This document shows positions 1 to 9,186 of a DNA stretch of 48,533 nt, piece by piece. Below the pieces are notes generated by a model. That model was not told the origin of the DNA. It saw nothing but the letters and a program-made list of their open reading frames with translations, and did no database searches. The stretch covers positions 1 through 48,533 of the forward strand of contig CAZJRB010000049.1 of NCBI GenBank assembly GCA_964547995.1, in the 5' to 3' direction. How positions within the stretch are numbered: the stretch's first letter is position 1; every line of letters begins with the position of its first letter. This DNA comes from CAZJRB01 sp964547995. Its GTDB lineage: Bacteria > Planctomycetota > Planctomycetia > Pirellulales > Thermoguttaceae. A program made the translations under genes and the position numbers.

Positions 1-545
1 TCGGCAACTTCAGCGCAAGAAACGCGATTTGGCTTCGCTTGTTTGAGGACTAGGGCATCGGCCTTCATTTTGTCGTCTTCGGCCAGTTTGACTGTTTTGT
101 TCAGGGCGTCGGCCGCCTTTTTCCGATCGCCGCCGGGCAAGAGGTTCAGCCTCGCGATGAAATAGTGCGCCTCGGGCAAATTGTCGTTGAGCTTGACGGC
201 CTTCTCCAGGTCGCTCAGCGCGACGTTACGAAACTGCGGCCATCGGGCGTCCGGCGGAAACGTCTTGAAGATCACCGCTGCCATCATCGTACCCCGCTGA
301 CAGAGCGTCGAGACGAGCAGGTTCTCGGCAAAGGTCTTGTTTTCCTTGCCGAGTCCCTTTTTCAGGGCGCTTTCGGTCAGCGAGATTACCTTGTCGAGAT
401 CGCCGAGGTTCTTGGCTGTCAGTTTTGCCTCGGTTGCCCGATCGAGGTCCTCTTGACCGTCGTTTTCGGCCCGGACGCCGGTGGGGAGGATAGCAGCCGC
501 CAGCAGCAGGGCGGTTGCGGCCGAGAAGATGGGTCGGGGGGTCAT
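1..545 (-). CDS. Secreted TPR-like protein, partial (C-terminus off the left edge)
   Basis: The reading frame opens with ATG at 545 and runs off the window without a stop, so only about 181 N-terminal residues are present. The first 26 residues form a signal peptide: a short basic start followed by an alanine/leucine-rich core (ATALLLAAAILPTGVRA). The mature part is helical and charged, with repeated patterns such as DLEKAVKLNDNLPEAHYFIA that resemble tetratricopeptide helices. It is probably an exported scaffold or protein-binding protein; the missing C-terminus may carry the functional domain. It lies 108 bases downstream of the CHAT gene on the same strand and could be co-transcribed. The function is unknown to me. 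Confidence 0.7.
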   Translation of the reverse strand, partial: MTPRPIFSAATALLLAAAILPTGVRAENDGQEDLDRATEAKLTAKNLGDLDKVISLTESALKKGLGKENKTFAENLLVSTLCQRGTMMAAVIFKTFPPDARWPQFRNVALSDLEKAVKLNDNLPEAHYFIARLNLLPGGDRKKAADALNKTVKLAEDDKMKADALVLKQAKPNRVSCAEVA

Positions 546-653
546 GTCAAGCTCCCTTTTCATGGGCTGGGCGAACGCACCTTGAATTATACGGATGATC
601 GGCCGGGGCGAAAAGTGGGAAAGGTGTCTTTCGGCAGGCGTGCCGGGCGGCAT

Positions 654-3600
654 CTATTTCCGCGGTCCCGAGGCGGGCTGCCCGGAAACGGGTTGCCTGG
701 GAGCGAGTTTTCCGGGGGCGGGCTTTCCGGGGGCGGGTTGCCCGGGAACGGGTTTTCCGGGAGCGGGCGCCGGTTGCGGCGGCTTTTTGAACTTCAACAT
801 TCCCGGCGCCGGCGCCGGCGGCTTTGGGGGGGGCAGCCCCGAATCGACCAGCATGTAACCGGCCCAAAAGAACGGATGTTTCGCCTGAGGGCTCTCGTCG
901 GTCACGGTGCGCTTGATCCGCGGCTCGGCCTCGAGGTCGAGCGGAGAAGCGGCCGTCAGGAAAACGGCCCGCTGCCAGGCATCGGCCGGCGACGTATGGG
1001 GTAACTCCTGGGTAAATTCCCGCACCAGGTCGAGGCTCGTCTTGCCGCCGGTCCGCCAACGGCTCAGGAGGATCGTCCTCGCGCCGCTCGACATCAACCC
1101 GCAGACCGGCAGGAATATCTCCTGACCGGGAACCGCATGGCGGGACTTCAACGAGTCTTCCGCCGCCGTGTGGTAGCCCGGCAGGACGATCTCGTTGGGG
1201 CCGTTGAACGGCAACATCAGCCAGTCGCTCAGCGTGTTTCCGGGCTTGTTGCCGTCGATCGGATCGGGCGTCCAGGCGTAACAGCCTTTGTCGGCAATGT
1301 TGAGGTCCTCCAAGACGATCAGCCTGTCGAACAGGGAACCGTAGAATCGCGAGGGGGCCGGCGGGGGCGTCTGCAATTGGACGGCCCCGGGCACCGCTCG
1401 GGCAATTTCCGCAAACGCTGCCTTGGTTGCGTCGGCGTCGTGGCGCGGGAAGAGCTGGCCGCAGACCACCGCCGTATCGGCCAGCGGCGTCTCGCTGCGC
1501 CACGTCACCGTTGCCAGCGATGCCGTCGGCGCATAGCGGATCCGGCACCGGCTGATCAGCGGCCGCAACTGCCCGTTAACCTTCACCTGCAATGCCTCGA
1601 ACGGCACGTACCACATCAATCCGTCGGGTACGACGACCAGCTCCTCGAACGGCAGCGAGAAATCGGCCTGGGAACCCTTGAGGATCAGATCGAGGACCTC
1701 TTGCCCCGACCGTTGCCATTTCTGGTTGGTCAAGTCCTTCAGCGACAATTCGTGATTCCGTTGAAGATGGCCCATCTCCCGCAGCAGGGTTGTCACCTTT
1801 TGTGCAATCATGGCGGGTGACTGGACCGGCCAGTACGCGTAACGCTCGTTGTTCATCAGGAAGGCGTACATTTGCCGTCGCGTGGAAAAGAAGGCCAGGA
1901 CGGCGTGCCCCTTGGGAAGCGACCTCTGGATTTCATTGACCGACCGCAGCGGCGGAAAGACGAGCGACGCCGGCTCGCGGCGAACGGCGATCTCGTGCAA
2001 AATCGCTTCTTGGCCCTGGCTGACCAATGCCAGTGCGGCCAGGGCCTTCTCCTGCTCTTGGAGTGTTGCCTGGTCCCGGGGAACCAGCGGCATCACCTTC
2101 AACTGTTTCCGCAATGCCCGGGCCTGTTGCGACAGTTTGGCATATTTCGGATACCGTGCCGACAGATCGCGGCGTTGCAACTGGGCCTGCTGATCGAGCA
2201 ACTCCACCGGTCCCTCGAGGATCCACCGCAGCGATTGCAGCCGCCCCCCGAACGCCAGGGAGCTGAAGAAGACATGGCGCCGTGCACGGTCCGCGATCTC
2301 GATTGCTTTTTCGTGTTCCATGGTGCATTCGAGGGTCACGGTAAACCAGTGTTCGAAGGCGGGGAAGTGCGGCGTGTTCAGCGCAGCCAACGATTCCATC
2401 GGCGCAAACATCCAGTCGGACGGTTGCGGGTCGCGAAGGACCTTGGTGAAGAGGTCCGTCGTCACCCGCCAGTTCGTTCTCATGTTGCTGTTGGCGAAGT
2501 AATTGTCGGCCAGCGCGATGTGGAAGAGCCAATGAGATCCGCCTCCCCACCCTTTTCCAGGCTGCATGTAGCCCATCGCGGCTTTGAGCGAAGCGGTTCC
2601 CTCGGGGATTTTGCCCTGCTGAAAGAAGACCAGCGCGGCAAGGTACTTCCAGCGCGCGCCGATTCGTCCGCGCTGCATGTCGCGGGTGCCGGTTGTCTTC
2701 TTGGCTGCATCGAGCATCTTGGAGGCCTCGGCGGTTTGCCCCAGCATGGCGTAGTTTTCGGCAGCACACAGAAGTAGCGAGGTCTCCAATTGTCTTGCCC
2801 CCTGCCGCCGGGCCCAGGCGGCGGCGGTCGCCAGCGGCGGATAGACCGTGCGCTGGTTCGAGGCCAGATGGTTCAGGGCCCCCAAGCGAAAGGCCTCTTC
2901 CAAGACGCCGAGGTTCGGATAGTGCATCGCCGCGTAGGTTGCCTCGGCGAACAACTTGGCCGCTTTCGCGTAGTGCCCTTGTTGCATGGCGAGCCGGCCG
3001 AGTTCCAAAAAGGCAATGCTGGTGAACGGGTGCTGATACTCGCCTGCCGCCACCAGCGACCGGTTCAAGAATTGCATCCCGTTGGGGATATTGCCTCCGG
3101 CAAGGTAGGCCAGCCCCAATTGCACGTTGATCCATGCTTCCGACCAATGGTTCGGGGGTCCGGGACGCCGCGATAACGCGCCGATCAATTGTTGCGTAAG
3201 CGGATCGTGTGGACCGAGCGGGCCCAGCAACTCGGCCCGGCGGCGAATCGCCAGCGTCGTACACCGGACGATTTCCTGTGCGTGGATCGGGCGCAATATC
3301 GCCTGCTGGACCACGCCGCCCTTCTTGATGACCTCGTTATTGTTGATCTGCCCTTGCGCGATGAGCATCTGCTGGGGGTAATGGCCCCGCCGGGCAGTCA
3401 GGGTGCTCGTCCCCCAAGGTATGTTAGGACTGTAGCGCGATATCTGAACTGTGGGCGGAAACCGCACCCGGATCATCCAATCGTGATACGCTACAAACAG
3501 CTTCAACGCCGCCGTATAATGGTCCAGCGCCTCGCTCAGGTGGCCCATCTGATAGTAGCACTCGGCGACCATCGTCTCGTAGCAGATCGAGTCGATCCAG

Positions 3601-3869
3601 CGGGCAAGGGTCGTCTTGATCGATCCGCGACCGGCGTCTTGAAAGGCCTTCAGTGCATCGCGGTATTCGCCATCGAAATAGGGAGAGAATGCCCCGTAGT
3701 AAGCTCGCGACGGGACTTCGCGCTCTTGGGCGCTGGCCGACGTGCCGCTCAGCAATCCCAAGAGGACGAGGAGGCTGCCGACGAATGCGGAAAAAGCTGG
3801 GCCAAAAGAGAATCCCCGCCGACTCGGCCGGAACCCGGGCCACGTGGTGTTGGGGACGGAACATGCCAT
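654..3869 (-). CDS. Secreted or membrane-anchored TPR/CHAT-domain protein
   Basis: This 1071-residue protein begins with a basic stretch and a hydrophobic segment (about residues 27-45) ending in SGTSASA, so it is exported or anchored. Residues about 60-560 are helical repeats of TPR type (for example HYTAALKLFVAYHDW, KLFAEATYAAMHYPN). Residues about 560-640 are charged and probably coiled. Residues about 650-975 match the CHAT caspase-like fold (LAFFSTRRQMYAFLM, VVVPDGLMWYVPFEAL, GARTILLSRWRTGGK). The usual His and Cys positions seem to fall in LPGYHTAAED and FLPVCGLMSSG, but this needs an alignment. The last 50 residues are Pro-Gly-Lys repeats. ATG 3869 has AAGGAACC upstream and was preferred to ATG 3932. 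CHAT proteins are proteases or scaffolds; the substrate is unknown. Confidence 0.8.
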   Translation of the reverse strand: MACSVPNTTWPGFRPSRRGFSFGPAFSAFVGSLLVLLGLLSGTSASAQEREVPSRAYYGAFSPYFDGEYRDALKAFQDAGRGSIKTTLARWIDSICYETMVAECYYQMGHLSEALDHYTAALKLFVAYHDWMIRVRFPPTVQISRYSPNIPWGTSTLTARRGHYPQQMLIAQGQINNNEVIKKGGVVQQAILRPIHAQEIVRCTTLAIRRRAELLGPLGPHDPLTQQLIGALSRRPGPPNHWSEAWINVQLGLAYLAGGNIPNGMQFLNRSLVAAGEYQHPFTSIAFLELGRLAMQQGHYAKAAKLFAEATYAAMHYPNLGVLEEAFRLGALNHLASNQRTVYPPLATAAAWARRQGARQLETSLLLCAAENYAMLGQTAEASKMLDAAKKTTGTRDMQRGRIGARWKYLAALVFFQQGKIPEGTASLKAAMGYMQPGKGWGGGSHWLFHIALADNYFANSNMRTNWRVTTDLFTKVLRDPQPSDWMFAPMESLAALNTPHFPAFEHWFTVTLECTMEHEKAIEIADRARRHVFFSSLAFGGRLQSLRWILEGPVELLDQQAQLQRRDLSARYPKYAKLSQQARALRKQLKVMPLVPRDQATLQEQEKALAALALVSQGQEAILHEIAVRREPASLVFPPLRSVNEIQRSLPKGHAVLAFFSTRRQMYAFLMNNERYAYWPVQSPAMIAQKVTTLLREMGHLQRNHELSLKDLTNQKWQRSGQEVLDLILKGSQADFSLPFEELVVVPDGLMWYVPFEALQVKVNGQLRPLISRCRIRYAPTASLATVTWRSETPLADTAVVCGQLFPRHDADATKAAFAEIARAVPGAVQLQTPPPAPSRFYGSLFDRLIVLEDLNIADKGCYAWTPDPIDGNKPGNTLSDWLMLPFNGPNEIVLPGYHTAAEDSLKSRHAVPGQEIFLPVCGLMSSGARTILLSRWRTGGKTSLDLVREFTQELPHTSPADAWQRAVFLTAASPLDLEAEPRIKRTVTDESPQAKHPFFWAGYMLVDSGLPPPKPPAPAPGMLKFKKPPQPAPAPGKPVPGQPAPGKPAPGKLAPRQPVSGQPASGPRK

Positions 3870-4220
3870 GATTCTCGGTTCCTTCGAGTCCTCTTGCCCT
3901 ATACGCGAACCGGCCCGTACAAGTTCCATCATACTATCATCCTACGCTCATTCGGAGATGTTTTCCAGCATCTCCCTCCGTGGGGGTTCCCCCGGCTATC
4001 CGCTGGTGCCACACAATGCTCTCCCAGCCTCTTCGAGCGTTGTTCTATTGGGGGGAAGGATGCAAGAAAACTGGTTGGGACGATCTGTCGTTAAAGTTCC
4101 CCTATCCTGCCTGACGATAAAGGCCGTGACGATTCTGTCGATAGTGACAGTTTGTCCTGCAAGGATAGTTAGGCAAAATAGGGAATATAGGCGTTTCCGA
4201 AATTCTGGCGGAGGAAGGCT
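3870..4220. other. Divergent intergenic region
   Basis: This 351-base stretch separates the minus-strand CHAT gene from the plus-strand lipoprotein gene and must hold promoters for both. I see no ORF worth calling. A weak sigma70-like pair lies at 4152-4157 (TTGTCC) and 4175-4180 (AAAATA) with 17 bases between. A strong ribosome binding site, GGAGGAAG, precedes the lipoprotein ATG at 4221. Confidence 0.3.
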
Positions 4221-4427
4221 ATGAAACGTGTGGTCCTCGGATTGGGACTCTTGGCAATCGTCGGTTTGACGGGTTGCCAGGTGGAAATCGGCGGCCAAGT
4301 GCTGCCGAGCCCCTATTACATGTCGGACGATGTTCAGTACTTCCCGCCGGGGCCGGAATTCAAGCTCGCGCGCGAAGCGGCCGCCATCAGACAAGCTGCC
4401 GAAGAAGAGGCGTTGCTACAAGAATAA
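4221..4427 (+). CDS. Small lipoprotein of unknown function
   Basis: This 68-residue protein has a classic lipoprotein signal peptide: Lys-Arg at positions 2-3, a hydrophobic core, and a lipobox LTGC with Cys19 as the lipidation site. The mature part is about 50 residues, with an aromatic-rich middle (PYYMSDDVQYFPPGPEF) and an Ala/Glu-rich helix at the end. GGAGGAAGGCT directly before the ATG is a strong ribosome binding site, unusual for this window. The protein should sit in a membrane facing the periplasm. I do not recognise a named family. Confidence 0.8.
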   Translation: MKRVVLGLGLLAIVGLTGCQVEIGGQVLPSPYYMSDDVQYFPPGPEFKLAREAAAIRQAAEEEALLQE

Positions 4428-4646
4428 CGGTTGCCTGAAGGCGGATCACTGCCTTCGGGTGAGGATTTTTGCCGAACGACACCCAGCGGCGCTGTGGCGA
4501 GTGCTCGGACCCACCAACCGCTGTGCCGGTGTCGGAATCTGGGGGGACGGCACTTTTCGTTGTTGGCGTCCAAGCAGCCACACGGCTCTTGGATGCCAAC
4601 AGCGGAAAGCCAACCACTTTACCCTGGCCGGAAGCCATCCGAAACA

Positions 4647-4973
4647 ATGCCCGGACTCGAATTTGCCGAACATGCCCAGCAGTGGGTCAACGTCGTTCTG
4701 ATCTGGGTGGGTTTCGGCACTCTGGCCGGACTCGTGGCCAGGGTCGTGCTGCCGATCCGCGAGCCGTCGGGTCCGATGGCGTCGCTGTTCCTGGGCGCGT
4801 TGGGTAGCGTGATCGGCCTGCTGATTCTCTCGTTCCTGCTGAACGAATCGCAACTGAACCCGATCAGCCCGCTCGGTTTTTTGGCGGCCAGCGTCAGTGC
4901 GTTTTGCCTGCTGATTCTCTACAGCATCGTCAACGCCTGCATTCCCAATCGGGAAGAGGGCCCCGGCGAATAA
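4647..4973 (+). CDS. Small membrane protein, GlsB/YeaQ-like
   Basis: This 108-residue protein has three hydrophobic segments (about residues 15-35, 45-68 and 75-95). The glycine-rich pattern FLGALGSVIGLLILSFLL recalls the GlsB/YeaQ/YmgE (transglycosylase-associated) family of small three-helix membrane proteins. The inner ATG at 4647 was chosen because the upstream in-frame extension looks non-coding and the hydrophobic domain begins soon after it. Its stop codon TAA directly abuts a family A palindromic element. The biochemical role of the family is not settled, and the assignment here is tentative. Confidence 0.6.
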   Translation: MPGLEFAEHAQQWVNVVLIWVGFGTLAGLVARVVLPIREPSGPMASLFLGALGSVIGLLILSFLLNESQLNPISPLGFLAASVSAFCLLILYSIVNACIPNREEGPGE

Positions 4974-5208
4974 GAGATCGCTCAGAAACAGTTCGGCGAT
5001 CGGACCTATAAAGCCGCGACCGTCGGTCGCGCCCCGCATCACCAAAAGCCGTTCCTAGTGCTTTGTCAAGTCTTAATTTTGGGGTTGTCCGTGTCGTAAA
5101 CCGTTGGCACTGCTGGACTAGCCAGCAGTGGCACCCCAAATCTTAATTCTGACACAGCACTAAGGTTGCTCGGCGCGACCAGCAGTCGCGGCTTTATGCC
5201 GTGTGGCA
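4974..5208. repeat. Family A palindromic element, copy 1, with a nested element
   Basis: The element starts immediately after the stop codon of the small membrane protein and ends at the stop codon of ppk on the other strand. Its arms contain ATAAAGCCGCGACC (from 5008) and the inverted GGTCGCGGCTTTAT type sequence (ending 5197). Compared with intact copies of about 160 bp, the right outer arm is missing. A different palindromic element (5056-5162) is inserted in its middle. In the RNA it would fold into a long hairpin between two convergent genes, so it may act as a bidirectional terminator; that is inference. Confidence 0.8.
5056..5162. repeat. Family B palindromic element nested inside family A copy 1
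   Basis: The ends are TAGTGCT and AGCACTA, with imperfect inverted arms reading inwards (left CTTAATTTTGGGG, right CCCCAAATCTTAA). The inner part holds a second stem (GGCACTGCTGG / CCAGCAGTGGC). It interrupts the centre of the family A element, splitting a sequence that is continuous in the copy at 24621-24785. TA at both outer ends would fit insertion at a TA target, as made by IS630/Tc1-type transposases. No transposase is present. Confidence 0.7.
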
Positions 5209-7356
5209 TTACTCCTTCGGCCGGCCAAGCGGCTGGAACTGCATTTCGGTTTGCTCGGCGGCGCGGACGGCATCAACGGCCTCGCTGTAGAATTTCTCCT
5301 GGGCGCGGACGCGGCGACCCTTGCGGGGAACCTCTTCATACGTGCCGTCGGGCAACAGGCGCCGGGCCTTCTCGTTGTCGGCAAAAGACGTCCTGAGCAC
5401 GTCGATCAGCCGCTGACGGTGCCGCCTGGTCGTGACGGGAAAAAGGATCTCGAGCCGCCCGGAAAGGTTGCGGGTCATCCAGTCGGCGCTGCTGAGATAG
5501 ACTTCTTCGTAGCCGCCGTTGCGGAAGTAGAAGATTCGGGCGTGTTCGAGGAAGCGGTCGATGATCGAGCGGACCTCGATGTTTTCGGAAACGCCCGGCA
5601 CCCCCGGTTTCAGGCAGCAGATACCCCGCACGTTGAGCATGATCTCCACGCCCGCCCGGCTGGCCCGGTACAACGCCCGGATCACCGTGGGGTCCTGGAG
5701 CGAATTTATCTTGGCCATAATTAGACCGGGGCGATCCGGGGTCGACACTTGAATCTCACGCTCGATCATGTCGACGAACCGTTGCCTCATGTCCGTCGGG
5801 GCGATGATGAGCTTCGACCAGCCGACGGCTTCCGAGTAACCGGTCAGGAGGTTGAAGAACGCGGCCACGTCGCCGGCGACGTCGCGGTCGCAGGTGATCA
5901 GTCCGATGTCGCTGTAGAGCTTCGCCGTCTTGTCGTTGTAGTTACCGGTGGCGAGATGGACGTAGCGGGCAATGCGGTTCGACTCGCGGCGGACGATCAG
6001 CAGGGCCTTGCCGTGCGTCTTGAACCCGGCGATCCCGTAGATGACGTGGCACCCGGCGTCTTCGAGCCGGCGTGCCCAGCCGACGTTCTGCGCCTCGTCG
6101 AAACGCGCCTGAAGCTCGACCAGCGCGGTCACCTCTTTCCCGTTCTCGGCCGCCTTGGTCAGGGCCTTGATGATGGGCGAATCCCCGCTGGTCCGATAAA
6201 GGGTCTGCTTGATGGCCAGGACCTGCGGGTCGCCGGCCGCTTCCTCGAGGAGTTTCACAACCGGGTCGAAGCTCTCGTAGGGATGGAACAGGAGAGCGTC
6301 GTGATCCGCGACGGCCGCCCAAAGATCGTCGGCGCCGATCAGGTCGCGAGGCGTTTGCGGCGGCCACTCGGGGACCTTCTGGTCCTCGAACCCCGGCCGG
6401 CCGACGATCTCCCACAATGCGGCGGCGTCGAGAATGCCGCCGATTTCGTAGACGTCGTCGCTCCGGAGTTGGAGTTGGCCGGTGAGCCATCGCTTGATCC
6501 GGCGGTCGGGGTCCGCAGAGATGGTCAGGCGGACGGCTGCCCGGCGACGGCGATCCAAAACGGCGGCCTCGACCGATTGGAGCAGGTCGTCGGCGTCCTC
6601 GTCGAACATCGTCACATCGGCATCGCGGATGATGCGGAACGGGGCCGTGGCGAGCACCTCGCATCCGGGAAACAAGGACCCGAGATTCCCCGCGATCACG
6701 TCTTCCAGGGTCGCCAGACCAACACCTTCGTCGCAGGGAACGTCAATGAATCGGGACAACTGGCCCGGCACGGGCACGACCACGATCTTCTCTTCCTCCT
6801 TGCGGGTCCTTTTCTTCGCCTTGTTGCGCCGCGACGCATCGTTGCCGCACGGCACGATTACCGCAGCCACGTACAACTGCAACCCCGGTAACAGCGGCGG
6901 CGGATCGAGGTCCTGCACCGCCAGGGGAGTGAGTATCGGCATGATCTCCCGCGAAAAGTACGATTGGAGAAACTGGCCCTGACCGGCGGTCCAATCGCCG
7001 GATTCGAGGACGTGGAGGCCGCGCCGGGCAAGCTTCCCAAACACGTCGCGAATGCCCTCCGTCTGTTCCTCGACCATCCGGTGTACACGCCGGCTGATCG
7101 CGGCAAGCTGCTCGACCGGCGTCATCCCTGAAAGATCGCGGCGGCGGACCTTCGCCGAGCGCTGTTGCATCAACCCCGCCACCCGGACCAGGAAGAACTC
7201 GTCGAGGTTGGAGCTGACGATGGCCAGGAACTTCAGTCGCTCCACAAGCGGCAGATTCCCGGAAAGCCCTTCCTGCAAGACGCGGTCGTTGAACTCCAGC
7301 CAACTGAGTTCGCGATTGAAGTAGAGGTCGGGTGATTTCAGCGGGTCTTTGGCCAC
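5209..7356 (-). CDS. ppk: Polyphosphate kinase 1
   Basis: PPK1 reversibly transfers the terminal phosphate of ATP to long-chain polyphosphate. The 715-residue length and domain order match the family: N-terminal helical domain (YFNRELSWLEFNDRVLQEG), head domain, and two phospholipase-D-like catalytic domains. The autophosphorylated histidine lies in RYVHLATGNYND (about residue 467) and the second conserved histidine in FLEHARIFYF (about residue 606). Near the C-terminus SSADWMTRNLSGRLEILFPV is typical. The start is GTG, overlapping the ppx stop by one base (TAGTG), with GGAGG about seven bases upstream inside ppx, so the two are translationally coupled. The stop TAA coincides with the edge of a family A element. 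Confidence 0.97.
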   Translation of the reverse strand: MAKDPLKSPDLYFNRELSWLEFNDRVLQEGLSGNLPLVERLKFLAIVSSNLDEFFLVRVAGLMQQRSAKVRRRDLSGMTPVEQLAAISRRVHRMVEEQTEGIRDVFGKLARRGLHVLESGDWTAGQGQFLQSYFSREIMPILTPLAVQDLDPPPLLPGLQLYVAAVIVPCGNDASRRNKAKKRTRKEEEKIVVVPVPGQLSRFIDVPCDEGVGLATLEDVIAGNLGSLFPGCEVLATAPFRIIRDADVTMFDEDADDLLQSVEAAVLDRRRRAAVRLTISADPDRRIKRWLTGQLQLRSDDVYEIGGILDAAALWEIVGRPGFEDQKVPEWPPQTPRDLIGADDLWAAVADHDALLFHPYESFDPVVKLLEEAAGDPQVLAIKQTLYRTSGDSPIIKALTKAAENGKEVTALVELQARFDEAQNVGWARRLEDAGCHVIYGIAGFKTHGKALLIVRRESNRIARYVHLATGNYNDKTAKLYSDIGLITCDRDVAGDVAAFFNLLTGYSEAVGWSKLIIAPTDMRQRFVDMIEREIQVSTPDRPGLIMAKINSLQDPTVIRALYRASRAGVEIMLNVRGICCLKPGVPGVSENIEVRSIIDRFLEHARIFYFRNGGYEEVYLSSADWMTRNLSGRLEILFPVTTRRHRQRLIDVLRTSFADNEKARRLLPDGTYEEVPRKGRRVRAQEKFYSEAVDAVRAAEQTEMQFQPLGRPKE

Positions 7357-8915
7357 TACATGTCCTCCAGTCGGATTTTCATCCCGTACACGTCTTCAAA
7401 CAAATCGCCCCTGGCGGCAATGCCGCGCTGTTGCAGGAGCAAGTCGGATCCGCCGGGGACGTAGACGATCAGATCGTCGCGTTCGCGGGCAAAATGGAAG
7501 TCGGCGACATTGCCCGTGCCGCCGCGAACAAGCGCATCGGCCACACGCAAAAGCGCGGAAAGCTTCGTCACCGCGACGCGGGTTTCGCGGGGTAACGCCA
7601 CGTACGCCGAATGCGACGCCTTCGGCACGCTGCGTCGATGGTACCGGGCAACCTGGGCCACCATTTCCGTTTCCTGACGGTTAAGGCCGAAGATCTCCGA
7701 ATTCACGATCAGATAATAGCTGTGCTTGTGGTGGGCCCGGTCGCTGACGAAGCTGCCGACCTCGTGCAACAACGCCGCGATCCGAAGAAGCAGCCGGTAT
7801 CGCGACGAAAGTCCGTGGTCCGACTCAAGCTCGTCGAAGAGCCGGACCGACAGCTCGGCCACGTTCTGCGCATGGTCCGTATCGACCCGGTACTTCTCGG
7901 CAATCGACAACGCCGAATGGATCACGCCGGCCAGCAGGGCCTCGTCCTCCCCCCCCGTCACCTCCCGAGCCATGTCCAAGAGCAGACCGTCGCGCATCGA
8001 GACGTGCGAAACGATCATCGAATCGGCCAGGCACTTGTGCAACAGGATCTGGTAAACCAGCAGGGCCGGGTTGAGGGTCTCGGCTTCCGCAAACGACAAG
8101 CCGTACCGTTTCGACAGCCCTTCGGCCGTGTATTGCTCGCAACGGTCCACGAACCGGTCGAACTCGCCCGCCTCCACCATGACCAGGTCGGCCGACTCGG
8201 TCGGCTTGCCGACATGCCGGGCGACGAACCGGACGTCGCCACCGATGGCAATGAACGACTGAACCTGGTCCAGAGGGAGCGAGGACCGTACCGTCCCCAA
8301 CGAATTCGTGATGTGGTGGCGCAATAGATCGGCCGTCCGCTCGGGCGGCTCCTCGCTGGTCGAAAGCGCTTCCTTCAAGAGGATCGAGCCGAGCTGGAGA
8401 CTCTGCGAGGTGACGATTTCGCCGCTCTGCAAAACAGTCAACAAGGTGCTTCCGCCGCCGACCTCGACGATCAGGGCCTCGTTGCGGTCGATACCCAAAG
8501 CGCCGACGACCGCACGCCGCACCGCGGAAACCGTCAGGCGGCTCTCCTCGGCGGGATCGATCACGTCGAGGTGAAGACCCGTCGCCATGAAAACGTGATC
8601 GATGAACATGTCGGCGTTGCTTGCATTGCGCACCGAGGTGGTCGCCACCATCCGGATCAGCTTGACGTCGTAGAGATCGAGCCGCTGCTTGTAGTCCCGC
8701 AACACGTTGACGGCCGCCCTCATGCTCTCGCCGCCGAGACGGCCCCGCCGGAAGGTGTCCTGCCCGAGACGCACGGGACGCTGGAGCCGTTCGAGCGTCT
8801 CGATCCCGCCCGCGGGAGAAACCTCCGCGATGACCATGCGCAAGGCATTCGCCCCGATGTCAATGGCCCCAACGGTCTTGGCGACCTTTTTCAACTCGTT
8901 CTCACTCGGGCTCAT
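7356..8915 (-). CDS. ppx: Ppx/GppA family exopolyphosphatase or pppGpp phosphatase
   Basis: The 519-residue protein starts with the actin-fold phosphate-1 motif AIDIGANALRMVIAEVSP and contains the second glycine motif VEVGGGSTLLTVLQ. The N-terminal 320 residues are the Ppx/GppA catalytic domain. The C-terminal part (from about residue 330) has HD-type helical features (LLHEVGSFVSDRAHHKHSYY), as in long Ppx proteins. The enzyme should release phosphate from polyphosphate ends or from pppGpp; sequence alone does not separate these. It is upstream of ppk and overlaps it by one base, so degradation and synthesis enzymes are made from one transcript. One oddity is IGANALR where most members have IGSNS. 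Confidence 0.93.
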   Translation of the reverse strand: MSPSENELKKVAKTVGAIDIGANALRMVIAEVSPAGGIETLERLQRPVRLGQDTFRRGRLGGESMRAAVNVLRDYKQRLDLYDVKLIRMVATTSVRNASNADMFIDHVFMATGLHLDVIDPAEESRLTVSAVRRAVVGALGIDRNEALIVEVGGGSTLLTVLQSGEIVTSQSLQLGSILLKEALSTSEEPPERTADLLRHHITNSLGTVRSSLPLDQVQSFIAIGGDVRFVARHVGKPTESADLVMVEAGEFDRFVDRCEQYTAEGLSKRYGLSFAEAETLNPALLVYQILLHKCLADSMIVSHVSMRDGLLLDMAREVTGGEDEALLAGVIHSALSIAEKYRVDTDHAQNVAELSVRLFDELESDHGLSSRYRLLLRIAALLHEVGSFVSDRAHHKHSYYLIVNSEIFGLNRQETEMVAQVARYHRRSVPKASHSAYVALPRETRVAVTKLSALLRVADALVRGGTGNVADFHFARERDDLIVYVPGGSDLLLQQRGIAARGDLFEDVYGMKIRLEDM

Positions 8916-8969
8916 GGCAGCAACTTCGGACCGCGATCATCGGAGACTACCCGGCGCACACCGGCACAC

Positions 8970-9096
8970 CAGGCTTTATCGGAAAACCCGTTGGGAGCCG
9001 TTGTACGATGGCCTTCCAAGGTCGTCGAATACGGACTCCCGTGAGTTCTGGACGACCTTGGACGGCCATCCTACGGGTTCTCTGACAAAGCCTAAC
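8970..9096. repeat. Family F imperfect palindrome, about 127 bp
   Basis: The ends read AGGCTTTATC at the left and GACAAAGCCT at the right. Inside, ACGATGGCCTTCCAAGGTCG pairs with CGACCTTGGACGGCCATCCT. This makes one long imperfect hairpin between ppx and the PQQ gene. Its shape (terminal inverted repeats, no coding capacity) fits a MITE-like relic. Confidence 0.7.
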
Positions 9097-9118
9097 GCGA
9101 GCAGCAAAAAAGAATTTA

Positions 9119-9186
9119 CCCGTAGCCACCGTCGCCAGACGGTGGATCAAGCGGCATTCCACCGTCTGGCGACGGTGGCTACGGGG
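9119..9186. repeat. Family G near-perfect hairpin
   Basis: The left arm CCCGTAGCCACCGTCGCCAG continues into ACGGTGG. It is answered by the right arm beginning CCACCGTCTGGCGACGGTGG and ending CTACGGG. The arms are about 27 bases with a loop of about 13 bases. It could terminate transcription, although no T-run follows. Confidence 0.75.

Noticed and set aside
547..3264. Long open frames antiparallel or out of frame to the CHAT gene
   Set aside because: They are Arg/Pro-rich shadows typical of GC-rich DNA and show no domain signature.
4092..4120. TAAA...GACGATAA as a FliA-type promoter before the lipoprotein gene
   Set aside because: The spacing is 17 instead of about 15 bases and the gene is not flagellar; the match is probably chance.
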